Positions 11,326 to 22,990 of a stretch of DNA of 64,000 bases are shown piece by piece. A program made the translations under genes and the position numbers. How positions within the stretch are numbered: the first letter of the stretch is position 1; every line of letters starts with the position of its first letter. Source of the DNA: Lantana camara. Lineage: Eukaryota > Streptophyta > Magnoliopsida > Lamiales > Verbenaceae. The stretch spans positions 49,101,001 to 49,165,000 of the forward strand of contig CM074858.1 of NCBI GenBank assembly GCA_037501455.1, written 5' to 3'. The notes under the pieces are model-generated. The model had not been told where the DNA came from. It worked only from the letters and a program-made list of their open reading frames with translations, and ran no database searches.

Positions 11326-13004
11326 TGTAACGCCCCAATTTTCGGCTTTCCAAGTACGCGAATTAATTGGCCAATATGCCTTAATTGTTATATGTTCTTA
11401 ATTGATCATTATTTTAAATTAAGGACCAAATTGCATGATTATCTTTTGGGACTAAATTGATCATTTACCAAACCTCACATCCTTAATTGCATAACTTGAT
11501 TTATCAAGGGACTTAAATGCAATTTGTGCCAATTCATCAACTCCAAGGGATGAATCACGTTAAATGTTTCTCCATGCTTCCATTTCATATCATCTTTGAG
11601 GATACACAAGAAATACACACCATATTTGGTCCCTTTTTCCACGATGAAACATCAAAAGAGGGAGAAGAAGAATTCATTCATTTGAAGCTAATATTTTGGG
11701 GGAAATTGAGAGGCTTGGATCATCATCATCATCATCTCAACTTCATCTTCATCTTCTAAGTTCTTCAAAGGAAGAGAGGGAAGCCCACATGTTTTCTTGA
11801 AATCTATATATAAAGCTAGGGTTAGGAGTTGTATGAAATAGCTTGTATTTTAGTTGTTAGAAGCATGATCACATGATTATAGTTGAATTTCATGATCAAA
11901 TCTTGAGATTTATGGAATTATATGATGGATTCATATGTGAGCTTGATATGAGGATTCTTGATGATTAGGCATGAATTATGTGTTTATATTGAGTGTTAAT
12001 GTCTCCCAAGCATGTATACTTATTTCCCTTCATGAATTCTAGCTTGTGGAAGTGAATTATGAGTGTTTGGTGAGTTTTGGAGGTTGATTCGTGCTTCCCC
12101 TGTTCTTCGTCCCCTGCTTCTGTATCTTCTGTAAAACGGGAAACCCTTCCCGTTCCCTTTGTAATTGGGGAACGGCCCTTCCCATAGATTTGAATAAGGC
12201 GCAGGCGGCGAGAGCGGGAACGACCGTTCCCACTTTGTCTTACAGACGGGAACGGCCGTTCCCATCTTCGGGGAGCGGTTCGGGAGTGGGGGAACGGCCA
12301 TTCCCATTTTACACTAAAACCTGGAACGGCCGTTCCCAGGCTCCTGGAAGTGCAGAAACATTCTGCATAAAATTACATTTTTAGCCCCTCGATCCGACGA
12401 CCTCTTTGACCCCAAATTGTTATTATATGAATGATTACATGCCAAAACGTGATATTTGCATGCTACATTGTTCATTTCCTGCCGTCTCATCATTCGATCA
12501 TGTCGTGTGTTTATTTGATAACGTTATCAATTTATGGTCTAATGAGGGTGCCAATGTTTCTATTCCTTGCCAATGTTTTCCAGAACAGAGATCGGGATTA
12601 ATAAGTGCGTTCACACATTCATGAATCGTCGTGTCAATCGTTAGCCAGCAAGTCAGATCTTGCAAAGCCATGCACGTATCGTGGTTATCGTGTCATTGTC
12701 AGGATCATGCAAAGCAATTCGGCCTCCATGTTATCGTGATCATCGTGATTATCGTGTACCTGGGTTCTCCTGGCCAGGTCCTCCTTAGTGAGGGCGCTGG
12801 GCTGGTCTTCGGGCTGGCGGTTGTCCGTCCAACCATAGGAAGAACAAAGCCCTATCGTGTACATGCGTTCTCCTGGCTAGGTTCTCCTTAGTGAGGGCGC
12901 TGGGCCAGTCTCAGAGCTGGTGGTTGTCCGTCAAACCATAGGAAGAACAAACCCTATCGTGTTATCGTGATTGGCGAAGGCTCGCTACCTTCCCATTATC
13001 GTAT
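11326..13004 (+). mobile_element. LTR copy 5 of tandem array, 3'-truncated
   Basis: TATA-like box 11803-11815, palindrome cluster 12138-12338 (3 bp lost in the first palindrome). The match to the other copies stops after CTTCCCATTATCGT near 13004, about 500 bp short of the LTR end. The following ~25 bp fit neither the array nor the B LTR, so this is a rearrangement junction and not an insertion with a target duplication. Confidence 0.9.
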
Positions 13005-14982
13005 CATCGTATATACGCTCAAAATTACATGACAAACATTACAAGACAAACTTAGACTTAAAATGAACCGTATATATGCTCGGCATATGCATATGAATGC
13101 AAATGATGCAATGCATTTCATATAAATTCCACACTTAGGCATATCGGAGCAAATATCGAAATATCACATAATTAATACAAGAAACAAACTCATCATACGT
13201 CAAATAAATTCATATTAATTCATATAAGAGCATACCACGAGCATTCATTAATTTAAAGATGATATAAGAGACAACGAATGCATAGACAGTGAAATAAAGC
13301 ATCACTTAAGGCATACAAATTCATATCATGTCATAAGTCACATATTTCACGTCAAATAAATTCATAACATGCATAACATATCATACCCCATATTAGGAAG
13401 ATATTTTCATATCATATAAGAGCAAAGAAGAATCATTCAAGGCACATAAACGATGCATGAAGTCATATACGTATGTTAAGGTTGCATATTACACGTATGG
13501 AGTCATAAATCGAACACGAGCACGTAAAACACGCCCTAAATTCACAACATAACACCTAACACATATTTGACACGTTAACATATCAATTATATCATATATT
13601 AATCATATAAGAGCAAGGAAGGACAAGCAAAGCACGAATAAACCCAAAAACAACCGACAAAAACAACTCAACTCGAAACTGGGCCAAAATGGGGTCGCAG
13701 CCGCTACCAAAAATGAACTGAAAATGGTCGCGGCCGCTACCATGCTCGCGACTGAACTGGTCACGATTGCGGCCGCGACCAGTTACACAACAGCAGCAAA
13801 ACAGGGGGAAAAAGGGCAAAAACTCAACCAAAACTCATCCTAGATCATTCTAACATGCAAGGGAAGGATCATACAACAATTATACGTCAAATTCAGTTCA
13901 TATAACATGCAAAAATCGAACCAAACATGCAAGGGATGGAAGAGAAGGCATCAAACATTCATGTTCTTCATTTTCATATAAAAGGCATTAATTGAATCCT
14001 TCATTAAATGCAACTACCAACTGAAATGCGCTCATAACGTTGATAATGGATGTCATAAGGTCGTATATGATGCATCAAACTAACAAGAATCATGAGTTTT
14101 CATGCCAAATTCATCAAATCTCCACAAACCCTTACTATTCATCATATTATCCATAACTCAATAAATTCTCCATGGATTTCAGCAAATAAGGAGTCCAAAG
14201 AAAGATGAAAGTATGGAGAATACAATCATGGACTTACCTTTCAAATTTGAGGCGAATCCGAAGTGTATGGAGCAAGAACTTGCAAAATGAATAGTGATTT
14301 CCAGCTTTTTCCTTCTCTCTCGGGGATGAACTGCTGCTTTTCCTTCTTTTTCTTCCCTTGGACCGAAATGAGGAGCAAATGGGTTGAAAGAGGGTTAACT
14401 TAGGGTAAAATTGGTTCAAGTATGGGGCGATTCGGATAAGAAACGGGTCGGTTATGATTAAAATTGGCAAACATGGCAAAGCTGTCAAACGGGTCGTGTT
14501 TCGGGCGAAATTCGGAGGATCAAACGGGCTTAGAAAATTATTAATCTAGGTTCCTTGGTTTCCTTTCTTCGTCACGAGTCCGGCTCCTCTTCCGGAATTT
14601 GAATCCGAATTCCCGAGCTCAAGTTATGCCTTCCGGAACCCAAGGCGCGCTAAAACAAGTTAGGCCCTCGAGTCCCTCAAAACTAAAAGGGCGTCAAAGC
14701 CGTGTCAAACGAACTCAAAAATAATAAACGAGCATGCAAATAACTTATAAATCACTTAATTCACTTATGGCAAGTTGTTACAAAAATCGGGGTTAAAGAG
14801 GAGTTTTAACGAATTAAAAACGGGTCGAAAAGGTTCAAAAACGCTTAAAAACTTAAACGTAAAGCATATAACAAATATTCAAATATTCAAATAAATCATA
14901 TAATCGCATAATAAATAAATAAATGCGCACTTAGCACACTCGTGACGTCGTACCTGAAAGGCCGAAAAGTTGGGATGTTACA
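13005..14982 (-). mobile_element. Truncated LTR of element B (copy B1)
   Basis: On the minus strand it begins TGTAACATCCCAACTTTTCGG at 14982. From 13031 to 14982 it matches 20701-25096 (minus the CACTA insertion) with scattered substitutions. The minus-strand 3' end is missing at the junction with the tandem array. A purine tract on the minus strand directly outside 14982 marks it as a 3' LTR. It has A+T-rich, CATATAAGAG-type sequence and a palindrome cluster at 13693-13780, but no coding content. Confidence 0.85.
13693..13780 (-). repeat. GGTCGCGGCCGCGACC-type palindrome cluster in B1
   Basis: Contains GGTCGCAGCCGCTACC (13693-13708), GGTCGCGGCCGCTACC (13726-13741) and ATTGCGGCCGCGACC ending at 13780. 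Next to it is AACAGGGGGAAAAAGGG (minus strand CCCTTTTTCCCCCTGTT), a C/T-rich element that accompanies the palindromes in several other LTRs. Confidence 0.85.
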
Positions 14983-15658
14983 AACTACCTCCCTTAAAAG
15001 GACCTGGTCCTCCAGGTCCGCCTGCTCAAGTAAGAACCGCGAGCAACTCTCTCGTATTCACCCAAGTTCGAGGTTCATGACGTCCCGACGAGGGTTAGCT
15101 CGAGAAAGGTCTTCTAGCACAAGGGGTTTGATTCTTCAACTGTTGGTGTAGGGCTCCTTCACGACTTGGTTCCGGCTAGGAGCAGCTCGATTTGTCTCGC
15201 ACGATGAGAGGGTCTAAACGAGATTCAACGCCCACCGTTTCATTCATTTCCAAGCTATCTCAAGAGCTCGGAGTTATACAAGTGGCGTTGTCACCGGACT
15301 ACCACCACTCGCACCTTCTCACGTATGTTGAATCGCCTTGGAAGCTCGGTAGAACCACGACCCTCGACTTACCGTAGAGCTAGAACACTCGTACTCTCAA
15401 AGTCGACTCTTGGGACAACTAAGCAGCAACAAGCACAAGATCAAGAAACACCAAGGAAAGAGAGAAGGGCCACACGCAATTAACAGGCACACGCACGGAG
15501 TAAGCAAATTGGTATCACAAGTAGGTGGGTTACCCCAAAATCAAACAATGCATGAAATTAGATGCTATGAATATTTTAAAGTACCTTACACCTCAACGAT
15601 AGCATTAGCCTCGGCATCAACCTCGGTGTTCACACCATCATCACCCTCCATTGCGTTA
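14983..15658 (-). mobile_element. 3'-terminal internal fragment of element B
   Basis: Directly outside the B1 LTR. The minus strand shows a purine tract (AAGGGAGGTAGTT, 14983-14995) preceded by GGACCAGGTCC, the usual arrangement at a gypsy 3' LTR. The rest has no ORF with recognisable gag or pol motifs. A minus-strand frame across 15586-15658 ends in an acidic tail but is not identifiable. It stops at the A-family LTR, which appears to have inserted here. Confidence 0.6.
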
Positions 15659-18151
15659 TGTAGCACCCGGAACGCTAGGCGCCACATCCCCCGCACTATA
15701 GGCTCAATCCACATATGAAACGGGCAATTCATACATGAACCGAAACTATAGCAAACGGGAGACAATAAAAAACACAAGGCTAGACGGGTACCCTCAAATA
15801 AAACCAAAACAACTCAGAGCAATAAAATAGCGGAAGCAAAAGCGTTCAATACATATAGATACCATAGTTACATATTTACTTATATGTACCGACAAATCAT
15901 ACCATTACAATATCCAACTAATTAAAATTCAAGATTTACTACAAGATAACAAGTATCAACACAAGTACAATGTATGAAGGTGCAGTGCTAGACCCGAATA
16001 AAAGACACGAGACCCTAATTCCCGCCTAGCACGAAACCTGCAAAAACTGAAAAGTTGAGTTGTCAGTCCAAACGGACTGAGCGAGGGGTATAAATAAATA
16101 TATGCGCACGTACATGCAAGTTATAATCTCGGGTAATAATTTTTGGAAATCAAACACAATTATTAGAGTAGAAGGTACTATCGCCCGAGGTTACAACTAA
16201 TTCCATTTACCAATTAGTTCAGTTCAATACAATCAATATGTGGCCCGGCGAGTGAGGGCAATTCTCCAACCTTGCTCCGACCGTGTACAATCAATCAATT
16301 TGTTAGGTGATTAGGTGATCAAGCAATTATTTACTGTGCACAATTAGCAGTTTCAGTCCATCCTTCTTCCTCTGGGTGATGGTGGGATTGCAAGGCCCCA
16401 CCATCCAATCAGTCTGGGCAGAGGGTACATGAATCCCTAAGCCCGGAACTCCTTCCTCCCCTAATCTCCTAGGGGGTTCAGGGGTCATCCCAAATGGTGA
16501 GGATAGCACTCGAGTTACCCGTCAGCCCATGCTTTCCCGGTTGGCTCGAGCCACTATCCTCGGGCCCACAGTGCAATTCAATACTCGCCCAATACGATCA
16601 ATCCGTCAATCAATCAATTTTATCAATCATTTGAAAGTCATAAAGTTCGCAAACTATAGATATATATATATATACATTTTGGCCGAAATAGTCACATAGG
16701 GGTTGTAAGGGTTCTATTTATCTAGAATTTAAACCTCACCTTGACAGCCAACCAGAAAGAAGCAAGAGAGCACCCTACTGAGCGGGCTCCTCGAAACCGG
16801 GACCGTGATCTGTGCAACAAGGCCAAGTGTGAAGTAAGACTCGACTCGAATGAACCAATTATGACGAACAGCAAAGTCATGCACCAATATGTTATGCAAT
16901 AACGATTTATTGAATGTTAAATACGAGCATGATTGTCAATAAACCAAGTATATAACACATACACGCACATCCAAGCATGCGAAACAATATGCATGAAACA
17001 GAGGGTGACACGCCCGTGTCACCAAAATACACTAAGCCGTGACACCCCCGTGTCACGGTACAACGGACCAAATACGTGAAAAGGGAGGTGACACGCCCGT
17101 GTCACCAAGACAAGGCAAACCGTGACACCCCCGTGTCACGGTACAGAAAAACAAAACCCAATAGCATGCACCCCCGTGTCACCCAAAACAAAGCAAAGGT
17201 GACACGCCCGTGTCACCTGTGCGTGACAGAAAAACAGGGGAGAAAACAGGGGTTTCCATGCAAAACCAACTCCAAACCAAATAAATCCCAAACTCCAACC
17301 ATAACAATTGTTAAAACACCTCATACATGCATCATACTTCAAGTATTCATCAATCCAACCAAGAAATAAACATCCAAGCATCAAGAATTCCTCATGAAAA
17401 CCCCAATAATATACATGCTTCTCGACCTTCACATAACTTCATGCTTTATGCAAGTCTTGAAGGGAAAAAGGACCTAAACATGCTTCTATACAAGAATAAC
17501 CATGAAAGCATCAAGCTAACATCAAACCCTACTCATATAGTCACTCAAGAAATTCAAATAATCTCCATTATCTACCTTGAAATGAAAGAAGAGAAATGAT
17601 GAGGTGAAGAGATGAAGATGTTGATGCTTCTAGCTTCAAAGTTCCTCAAAGTAGCTTGGGATTATGAGATGAATTCTTCTCCTTCTCTTGAGGTGTAAAA
17701 ATCGATCCTCACTAGGTGTGTGTGTGTGTTCTCTTGTGTGTATGTAATGTATGAGAGTGAGGGGGATGAATGCATATATGATATATTATATCATCCACTA
17801 CAAACTCTAATACCCACCTAATTGCATATTAGTCCCTCATGCATTTAAATGAATGCAATCAAGTAATATCCCTACCTAAAAGATCCATTAACTCCAATCC
17901 AAGTTATGCAATTAAGTCCATAACTTCATGAAACGATCAATTAAAGTCACATAGTACAATTAAACACATTGTCACTTAATTCACGAATTTCATATTAAAA
18001 GTTAATTCGTATAAATATAGAGAAATGTATAATGCACACAATATTATAAAGAAATCATAATAAGCAAGTAAATGTATAAACTTAAACTCCCAACACCCGA
18101 AGACCCGCACGTGGCGTGCTTACCTGAACTTCCGGAATTTGGGGCGTTACA
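15659..18151 (-). mobile_element. 3' LTR of element A (2493 bp)
   Basis: On the minus strand it starts TGTAACGCCCCAAATTCCGG at 18151 and ends CCGGGTGCTACA at 15659. The polypurine tract of element A abuts it at 18152. Contains a (TG)n run near 17716, a TATA-rich stretch near 17780 and a strong palindrome cluster (17004-17217). The end region (CTATAG, GCGGGGGATGTGGCGCC) is clearly related to the ends of LTRs H, E and F. No 5' partner LTR is present. Confidence 0.9.
17004..17217 (-). repeat. GGTGACACGCCCGTGTCACC palindrome cluster in LTR A
   Basis: Two alternating palindromes. Type 1, GGTGACACGCCCGTGTCACC, is at 17004-17023, 17087-17106 and 17198-17217. Type 2, with arms CCGTGACAC and GTGTCACGG around CCCC, is at 17037-17058 and 17120-17141. 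A half-degraded unit lies near 17168. Spacers are 13-30 bp except around the degraded unit. The following GACAGAAAAACAGGGGAG resembles the element beside the B and H clusters. Confidence 0.93.
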
Positions 18152-18170
18152 ACTCTCCCCCCCTTAGAAG
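18152..18170 (-). other. Polypurine tract of element A
   Basis: Minus-strand CTTCTAAGGGGGGGAGAGT directly precedes the LTR start TGTAACG. This is the plus-strand primer site of a gypsy element and fixes the orientation of A as minus. Confidence 0.8.
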
Positions 18171-18186
18171 AATCTGGTCCCCAGAT

Positions 18187-20529
18187 TCATTGATCGGATG
18201 AAAATAACTCCGGGTGAAACTTTTTCATCTTCTCTTCCGGTTCCCAGGTCATCTCCTCTGATTTGTCACTTCGCCATAACACCTTCACCATAGAAATATT
18301 CCGATTCCTCAACTCTTGATACTTTCTGTCCAATATTCTGACCGGCTTCTGCACAAAAGATAAATTCGGTTCCAACTCCACTTCTTCAACGGGGAGAATT
18401 TCGGTTTCATCCGGGTAATACTTCCTGAGTTGAGATACATGAAAAACATTGTGAATTCCGGTAAGATTAGGAGGTAGGTCCACTCGATAAGCTACTTCTC
18501 CAATTCTCTCAATAATTTCAAACGGACCTAGATAACGGGGATTTAACTTTCCTCCCTTTCCAATTCTAGAAAATCCCTTTCGAGGAGATACCTTCAAGAA
18601 AACCCGGTCCCCCACTTCAAATTTGAGATCCCTCCGGCGAATATCAGCATAACTCTTCTGTCTATCTTGTGCAGCTTTCATCCGTTGTTGTATAATCCGA
18701 ACTTTCTCAATCATGGCTTCCACAGCCTTCGAGGATTTCTCAAGCTTTCTCCCTCTCTTGACTCCTTCCTGTTTTGACCATTTCCATTCTTCCAAATCAA
18801 AGAATAAAGGCGATCTACATTTTCGCCCATATAACAATTCATATGGAGCCATACCAATCGTTGCCTGAAAGCTATTATTGTAAGCGAACTCTACCAAAGG
18901 AAGTTGATCGTGCCACGAGTTTTGAAAATCCAAGGCACAAGCTCGAAGTAGATCTTCCAAGTACCTAATAACCCTCTCCGATTGCCCATCAGTTTGTGGA
19001 TGAAACGCCGTACTGAACTGAAGCTTTGTACCCAACAACTCTTGTAACTCTTGCCATAGCTTCGAAGTAAAACGGGGATCTCGATCCAAAACAATACTCA
19101 CCGGAATACCATGAAGCCGTACAATCTCCCGGTTGTAAATCTCAGCCAACTTCCGAATCTTAAAAGACATTCTGACCGGTAGAAAATGAGCAGATTTTGT
19201 CAGACGATCCACAATCACCCAAATACCATCGAATCCACCCTTCACTCTAGGTAGCCCGGATATAAAATCCATCGTCACCTGTTCCCACTTCCACTCAGGA
19301 ATAGGTAACGGCTGAAGAAGACCTCCCGGCTTCTGGTGTTCGGCTTTTACTTTCTGACAAGTGAGACAACACTTCACAAACTCTGCTACATCCTTCTTCA
19401 ATCCACGCCACCAATAAAACTGCTTGAGATCTCTGTACATCTTATTCCCTCCAGGGTGAATTGAGTAAGCCGACTTGTGAGCTTCCTCGGGCAATACCCT
19501 TTTCATATCATCGGGTACCACTACTCGGTTCTTGAAACGAAGAAGACCGGTTTCATCGAACCCAAATGGACTCTTCGGATCCTCTCTAACCTTAGAGACC
19601 AATCTCTGAACTCCCGGATCCTTTCCTTGAGCCTCAAACATTCTGTACTTTAAGTCCGGATAAATGGAGATATTGGAAACTCGAGCTCTAACCACAATAG
19701 GCTCAACTCCCTTACTTGTACCTATTTCCAAGTTCGAAACACCCACTTTCCTACTTAGAGCATCAGTAACTACATTAGCTTTCCCGGGATGATATTTGAT
19801 AACACAATCATAATCTTCTAGTCGCTCCATCCATCTCCGTTGCCTCATATTGAGCTCCTTTTGGGTGAAAAGATATTGGAGGCTCTTATGATCAGTGAAA
19901 ATCTCGAAGGACACTCCATACAAATAATGTCTCCACTTCCAGAGTGCGAAAATCACGGCAGCAAGCTCTAAATCATGTGTCGGGTAGTTCTTCTCATGAT
20001 CCTTCAACTTCCGTGAGGCATAAGCGACAACCTTACCCTTCTGAGTTAATACACTTCCCAAACCTTCCTTCGACGCGTCAGTGTACACAGCATACCCTTC
20101 TGAACCCTCTGGAAGAGATAACACTGGAGCAGAAACCAATCTTTCTCTCAAAACATCGAAGCTTCTCTCACATTTCTCATCCCAGTCGTATTTCACCTCC
20201 TTCTTAGTTAACCGAGTCAAAGGAGCAGCGATCTTAGAGAAATCTTGCACGAATCTTCTATAGTAACCCGCCAGTCCCAAGAAACTTCTGATTTCGGAGG
20301 CGTTCTTTGGTTTCTCCCACTTCAACACCGCTTCAATCTTCGAGGGGTCAACCTCTAATCCATTCCCCGAAATAATATGACCCAAGAAGGACACTCGGTC
20401 GATCCAAAACTCACACTTGCTGAACTTCGGAAACAATTGATGCTCTTTCAATGTTCTTAACGCCAATTTGAGATGCCTTGCATGTTCCTCGGCTGATTTA
20501 GAAAAAACCAAAATATCGTTCGTAATCAT
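18187..20529 (-). pseudogene. pol: Element A pol, 5'-truncated: RT end, RNase H, integrase, chromodomain
   Basis: An open frame of 780 residues, the longest in the window. It opens inside the RT active-site motif: DILVFSK is present, but the preceding F-I-D residues are replaced by M-I-T-N from foreign sequence, so gag, protease and most of RT are gone. The RT thumb region runs to ~142. RNase H is about 146-260, with D151, E188, D213 and D256. The integrase zinc motif has H351, H358, C388 and C391, and the catalytic triad reads D421 (TMDF), D482 (LDRDPRF) and E518 (GQSER). A C-terminal chromodomain spans about 728-776 ([27 protein letters not shown]), typical of chromoviruses. Integrase targets new copies to chromatin; here no complete RT exists, so the element is dead although this part is stop-free. 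The stop lies 36 bp from its LTR. Confidence 0.93.
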
Positions 20530-21087
20530 AGTTCACACGTATTACATATCCATAGGCTTATTTCGTATGCAAACATATATGCACATATCATTAGGGTATA
20601 ACTATAACCTAGCCTCACCTTACGCCGACGAACCAGGCTAAAGAACAAAACCGACGCCTACGGAACAACCTCGTCTCCAACGGGAAACTCCTCTGAACAA
20701 GACAAACATTACAAGACAAACTTAGACTCAAAATGAACCATATATACGCTTGGCATATGCATATGAATGCAAATGATGCATTGCATTTCATATAAATTCC
20801 ACACTTAGGCATATCGGAGCAAATATCGAAATATCACATAATTAATACAAGAAACAAACTCATCATACGCCAAATAAATTCATATTAATTCATATAAGAG
20901 CATACCACGAGCATTCATTAATTTAAAGATGATATAAGAGACAACGAATGCATAGAAAGTGAAATAAAGCATCACTTAAGGCATACAAATTCATATCATG
21001 TCATAAGTCACATATTTCACGTCAAATAACTTCATAACATGCATAACATATCATACCCCATATTAGGAAGATATTTTCATATCATAT
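20530..21087 (-). mobile_element. LTR of element B (copy B2), part 1
   Basis: Matches B1 from 20701 on. The extra 171 bp (20530-20700) extends the LTR toward its 3' end, with the AACCTAGCCTCACCTTA context seen in the middle of other LTRs here. Its low-coordinate end is fused inside the RT motif of element A. That indicates a deletion that removed the front of A, most of B and the end of this LTR. The CACTA element interrupts it at 21087. Confidence 0.8.
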
Positions 21088-21375
21088 CACTACTAGAAAT
21101 CTGTCATATAGCAACGGAAATTTAGCAACGGAAATTATTCATTGCTATTTAGCAACGGATATAGCAACGAAAAAAAAAATCGTGGCAAAATGCTTTAGCA
21201 ACGGAATTTTCGTTGCTAAATCCGTTGCTATATATGAAAAAAAATAGCAACGGATTTTTCGTTGCTAAAATTAAATAATACAAAAAATAAATAAATTGGT
21301 ATATATAACAACGGAAATTTCGTTGCTATTTAAATAAAAACCTAATAAAAAATATTATAATATTTATAAATATTT

Positions 21376-21553
21376 GCAACGAAAAATCCGTTGCTATATG
21401 AAAGAAAAAATAAATAAATAAAAATATATAAATATAAAAAATATTAGCAAAGAAAAATCCGTTGCAACGGATTTTTCTTTGCTAATATTTTTTATATTTA
21501 TATATTTTTATTTATTTATTTTTTCTTTCATATAGCAACGGATTTTTCGTTGC
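21376..21553. repeat. Perfect 178-bp palindrome inside the CACTA element
   Basis: Two 89-bp arms meet at GTTGCAAC (centre 21464/21465) with no spacer. I followed both arms base by base from the centre and found no mismatch until the outer ends. Each arm begins and ends in the CAACGGATTTTTC subterminal motif. It would extrude as a cruciform or be transcribed into one long hairpin. Confidence 0.9.
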
Positions 21554-21809
21554 TATATGGAAGAAAAAAAGAAATAAAAATGAACAAATATTTAAAATAT
21601 TAGCAACGGAAAATCTGTTGCTATTTAGCAACGGATTTTTCATTGCTATAAGGAAGAAAAAAAAAGAAATAAAAATAAATAAATATAAAAAAAATTAACA
21701 ACGGAAAATTCGTTGCTATAAACATATGATTAAAAAAATTAATAAAATATTTATAATTTATTAACGGATTTTTCGTTGCTATATGGAATAAAAATAAATG
21801 AATAACAAA

Positions 21810-22081
21810 AAATAGAGTAAATTACATTTTTGGTCCCATAGGATTGCGACGTTTTCAATTTTGGTCCCATTCTTTTAGAATTAGATAAAAATAGTCCTTT
21901 TGGTTTCATTTTGTTACATTTTTTGTCCAAACCGTTAAATTTTGGACGGAACCGTTAAGTATATTTAAAAGTCAAATAAAATTTCGTTCAAACAAAACAT
22001 CATTGGATTGTATCCAAGTTGGTTGGATGCTTTTTTTTTTTTTTTTTCATGAGGTCCTGGGTTCAATCCCAGGCTCTCCCT
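21810..22081 (+). mobile_element. Possible SINE or tRNA-derived insertion within the CACTA element
   Basis: A block unlike the flanking TCCGTTGCTA repeats. It opens with GAGTAAATTACATTTTTGG. At its end are CCAAGTTGGTTGG (22014-22026), which resembles an A box, a T17 run, and CCTGGGTTCAATCCCAGG (22056-22073), which holds a match to the pol III B box (GGTTCAATCCC, 22060-22070). It cannot fold as a full tRNA with normal spacing. Could be a SINE relic or chance. Confidence 0.35.
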
Positions 22082-22202
22082 TTTTTATATATGTATATAT
22101 ATATTTATTATATAATATATACATGTATAAAATACATATTATATATTATATATTATTATTACTATAATATTATATAATATTTACTATATTGATATTATAT
22201 AT

Positions 22203-22237
<35 letters not shown>

Positions 22238-22400
22238 ATTAAATATTATATATCAATATATATAATATATAGACATATATATCTTATATCTTAAATATTA
22301 AATAATAATTAATATTATATGTTTATATATAATATATTTACATATATATAATATGTGTTTATAATATACATTATAAATCATTAAAAGATGTGCATAACAC
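22082..22400. repeat. A+T microsatellite-like tract in the CACTA interior
   Basis: Almost only A and T, with (TA)n runs (for example 22206-22232) and ATATTATATA blocks. No coding signal. Confidence 0.8.
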
Positions 22401-22990
22401 AATAATTCCTTAAAATTCACATATATAACGCTCAAAATTCACATATAAATACTTCAATATTAAGAGAGAAGTTTTTCATTTAACATGTAACGGTTGCATA
22501 ATACAATAATTTCTTAATATTTAGATTTAATTCTACAAATTTTAATATAAATTCATTATATTAAAAGAAAACTTCTTAATTTAACATCTAACGGTTGCGA
22601 AACACAATAATTCCTCAATGTGTAGATATAATTCTATAAATTCAAATATAAATGTTTCATATTAAGAAAATAATTCTTTATATTAAGTTATTCAACTATG
22701 ATTGCTAAATAATACAATAGTTCCTCAAAATGCAGATATTGTTCTACAGATGTATAAGTTAATACTTCATATTGACATTAAATTAGTTCTTTATTCAACT
22801 ACCAACTAAATCTAATTATTTAATTATGTAAACTTTCATCTTTTTTTATATGTCATAGAAAGTTATACTTAAGTTGATATACATTACTATTATATATATA
22901 CATGTATATACATGCTTGGGGTTTATATAGAATTTAACACAATAATTCTTAAATATTTAGATATAATTCTACAAATTCAAATATAAATTT
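22390..22990. repeat. Diverged ~105-bp tandem repeats in the CACTA interior
   Basis: The phrase (C/T)ACAATAATTCCT recurs near 22398, 22502, 22605, 22713 and 22938, followed each time by similar ATTTAGATATAATTCTACAAATTC text. Spacings are about 102-110 bp, with one double-length gap. Copies are strongly diverged, so this is an old array. Confidence 0.65.

Larger units (their letters stand above)
1..13004 (+). repeat. Tandem array of LTR + 168-bp spacer units (~2.35 kb period)
   Basis: Six head-to-tail copies of one LTR separated by five 168-bp spacers. LTR starts (TGTAACGCCCC) fall at 1993, 4341, 6664, 9012 and 11326, giving periods of 2348, 2323, 2348 and 2314 bp. The two short units lack the same 25 bp, and one of them lacks 9 bp more. 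Every spacer has an initiator-Met primer-binding site at its left and a purine tract at its right, so each unit is LTR-PBS-PPT. Copies differ by scattered single bases only. The left end runs off the window. The right end is cut at about 13004, where B-family sequence in the opposite orientation begins. Confidence 0.95.

Noticed and set aside
14942..15718. Plus-strand ORFs in the B internal fragment
   Set aside because: Element B runs on the minus strand here, and these frames show no gag or pol motif.
22060..22070. A tRNA gene at the B-box match
   Set aside because: The A box is too far upstream across a T17 run, and no acceptor stem can be formed, so at most a tRNA-derived relic.
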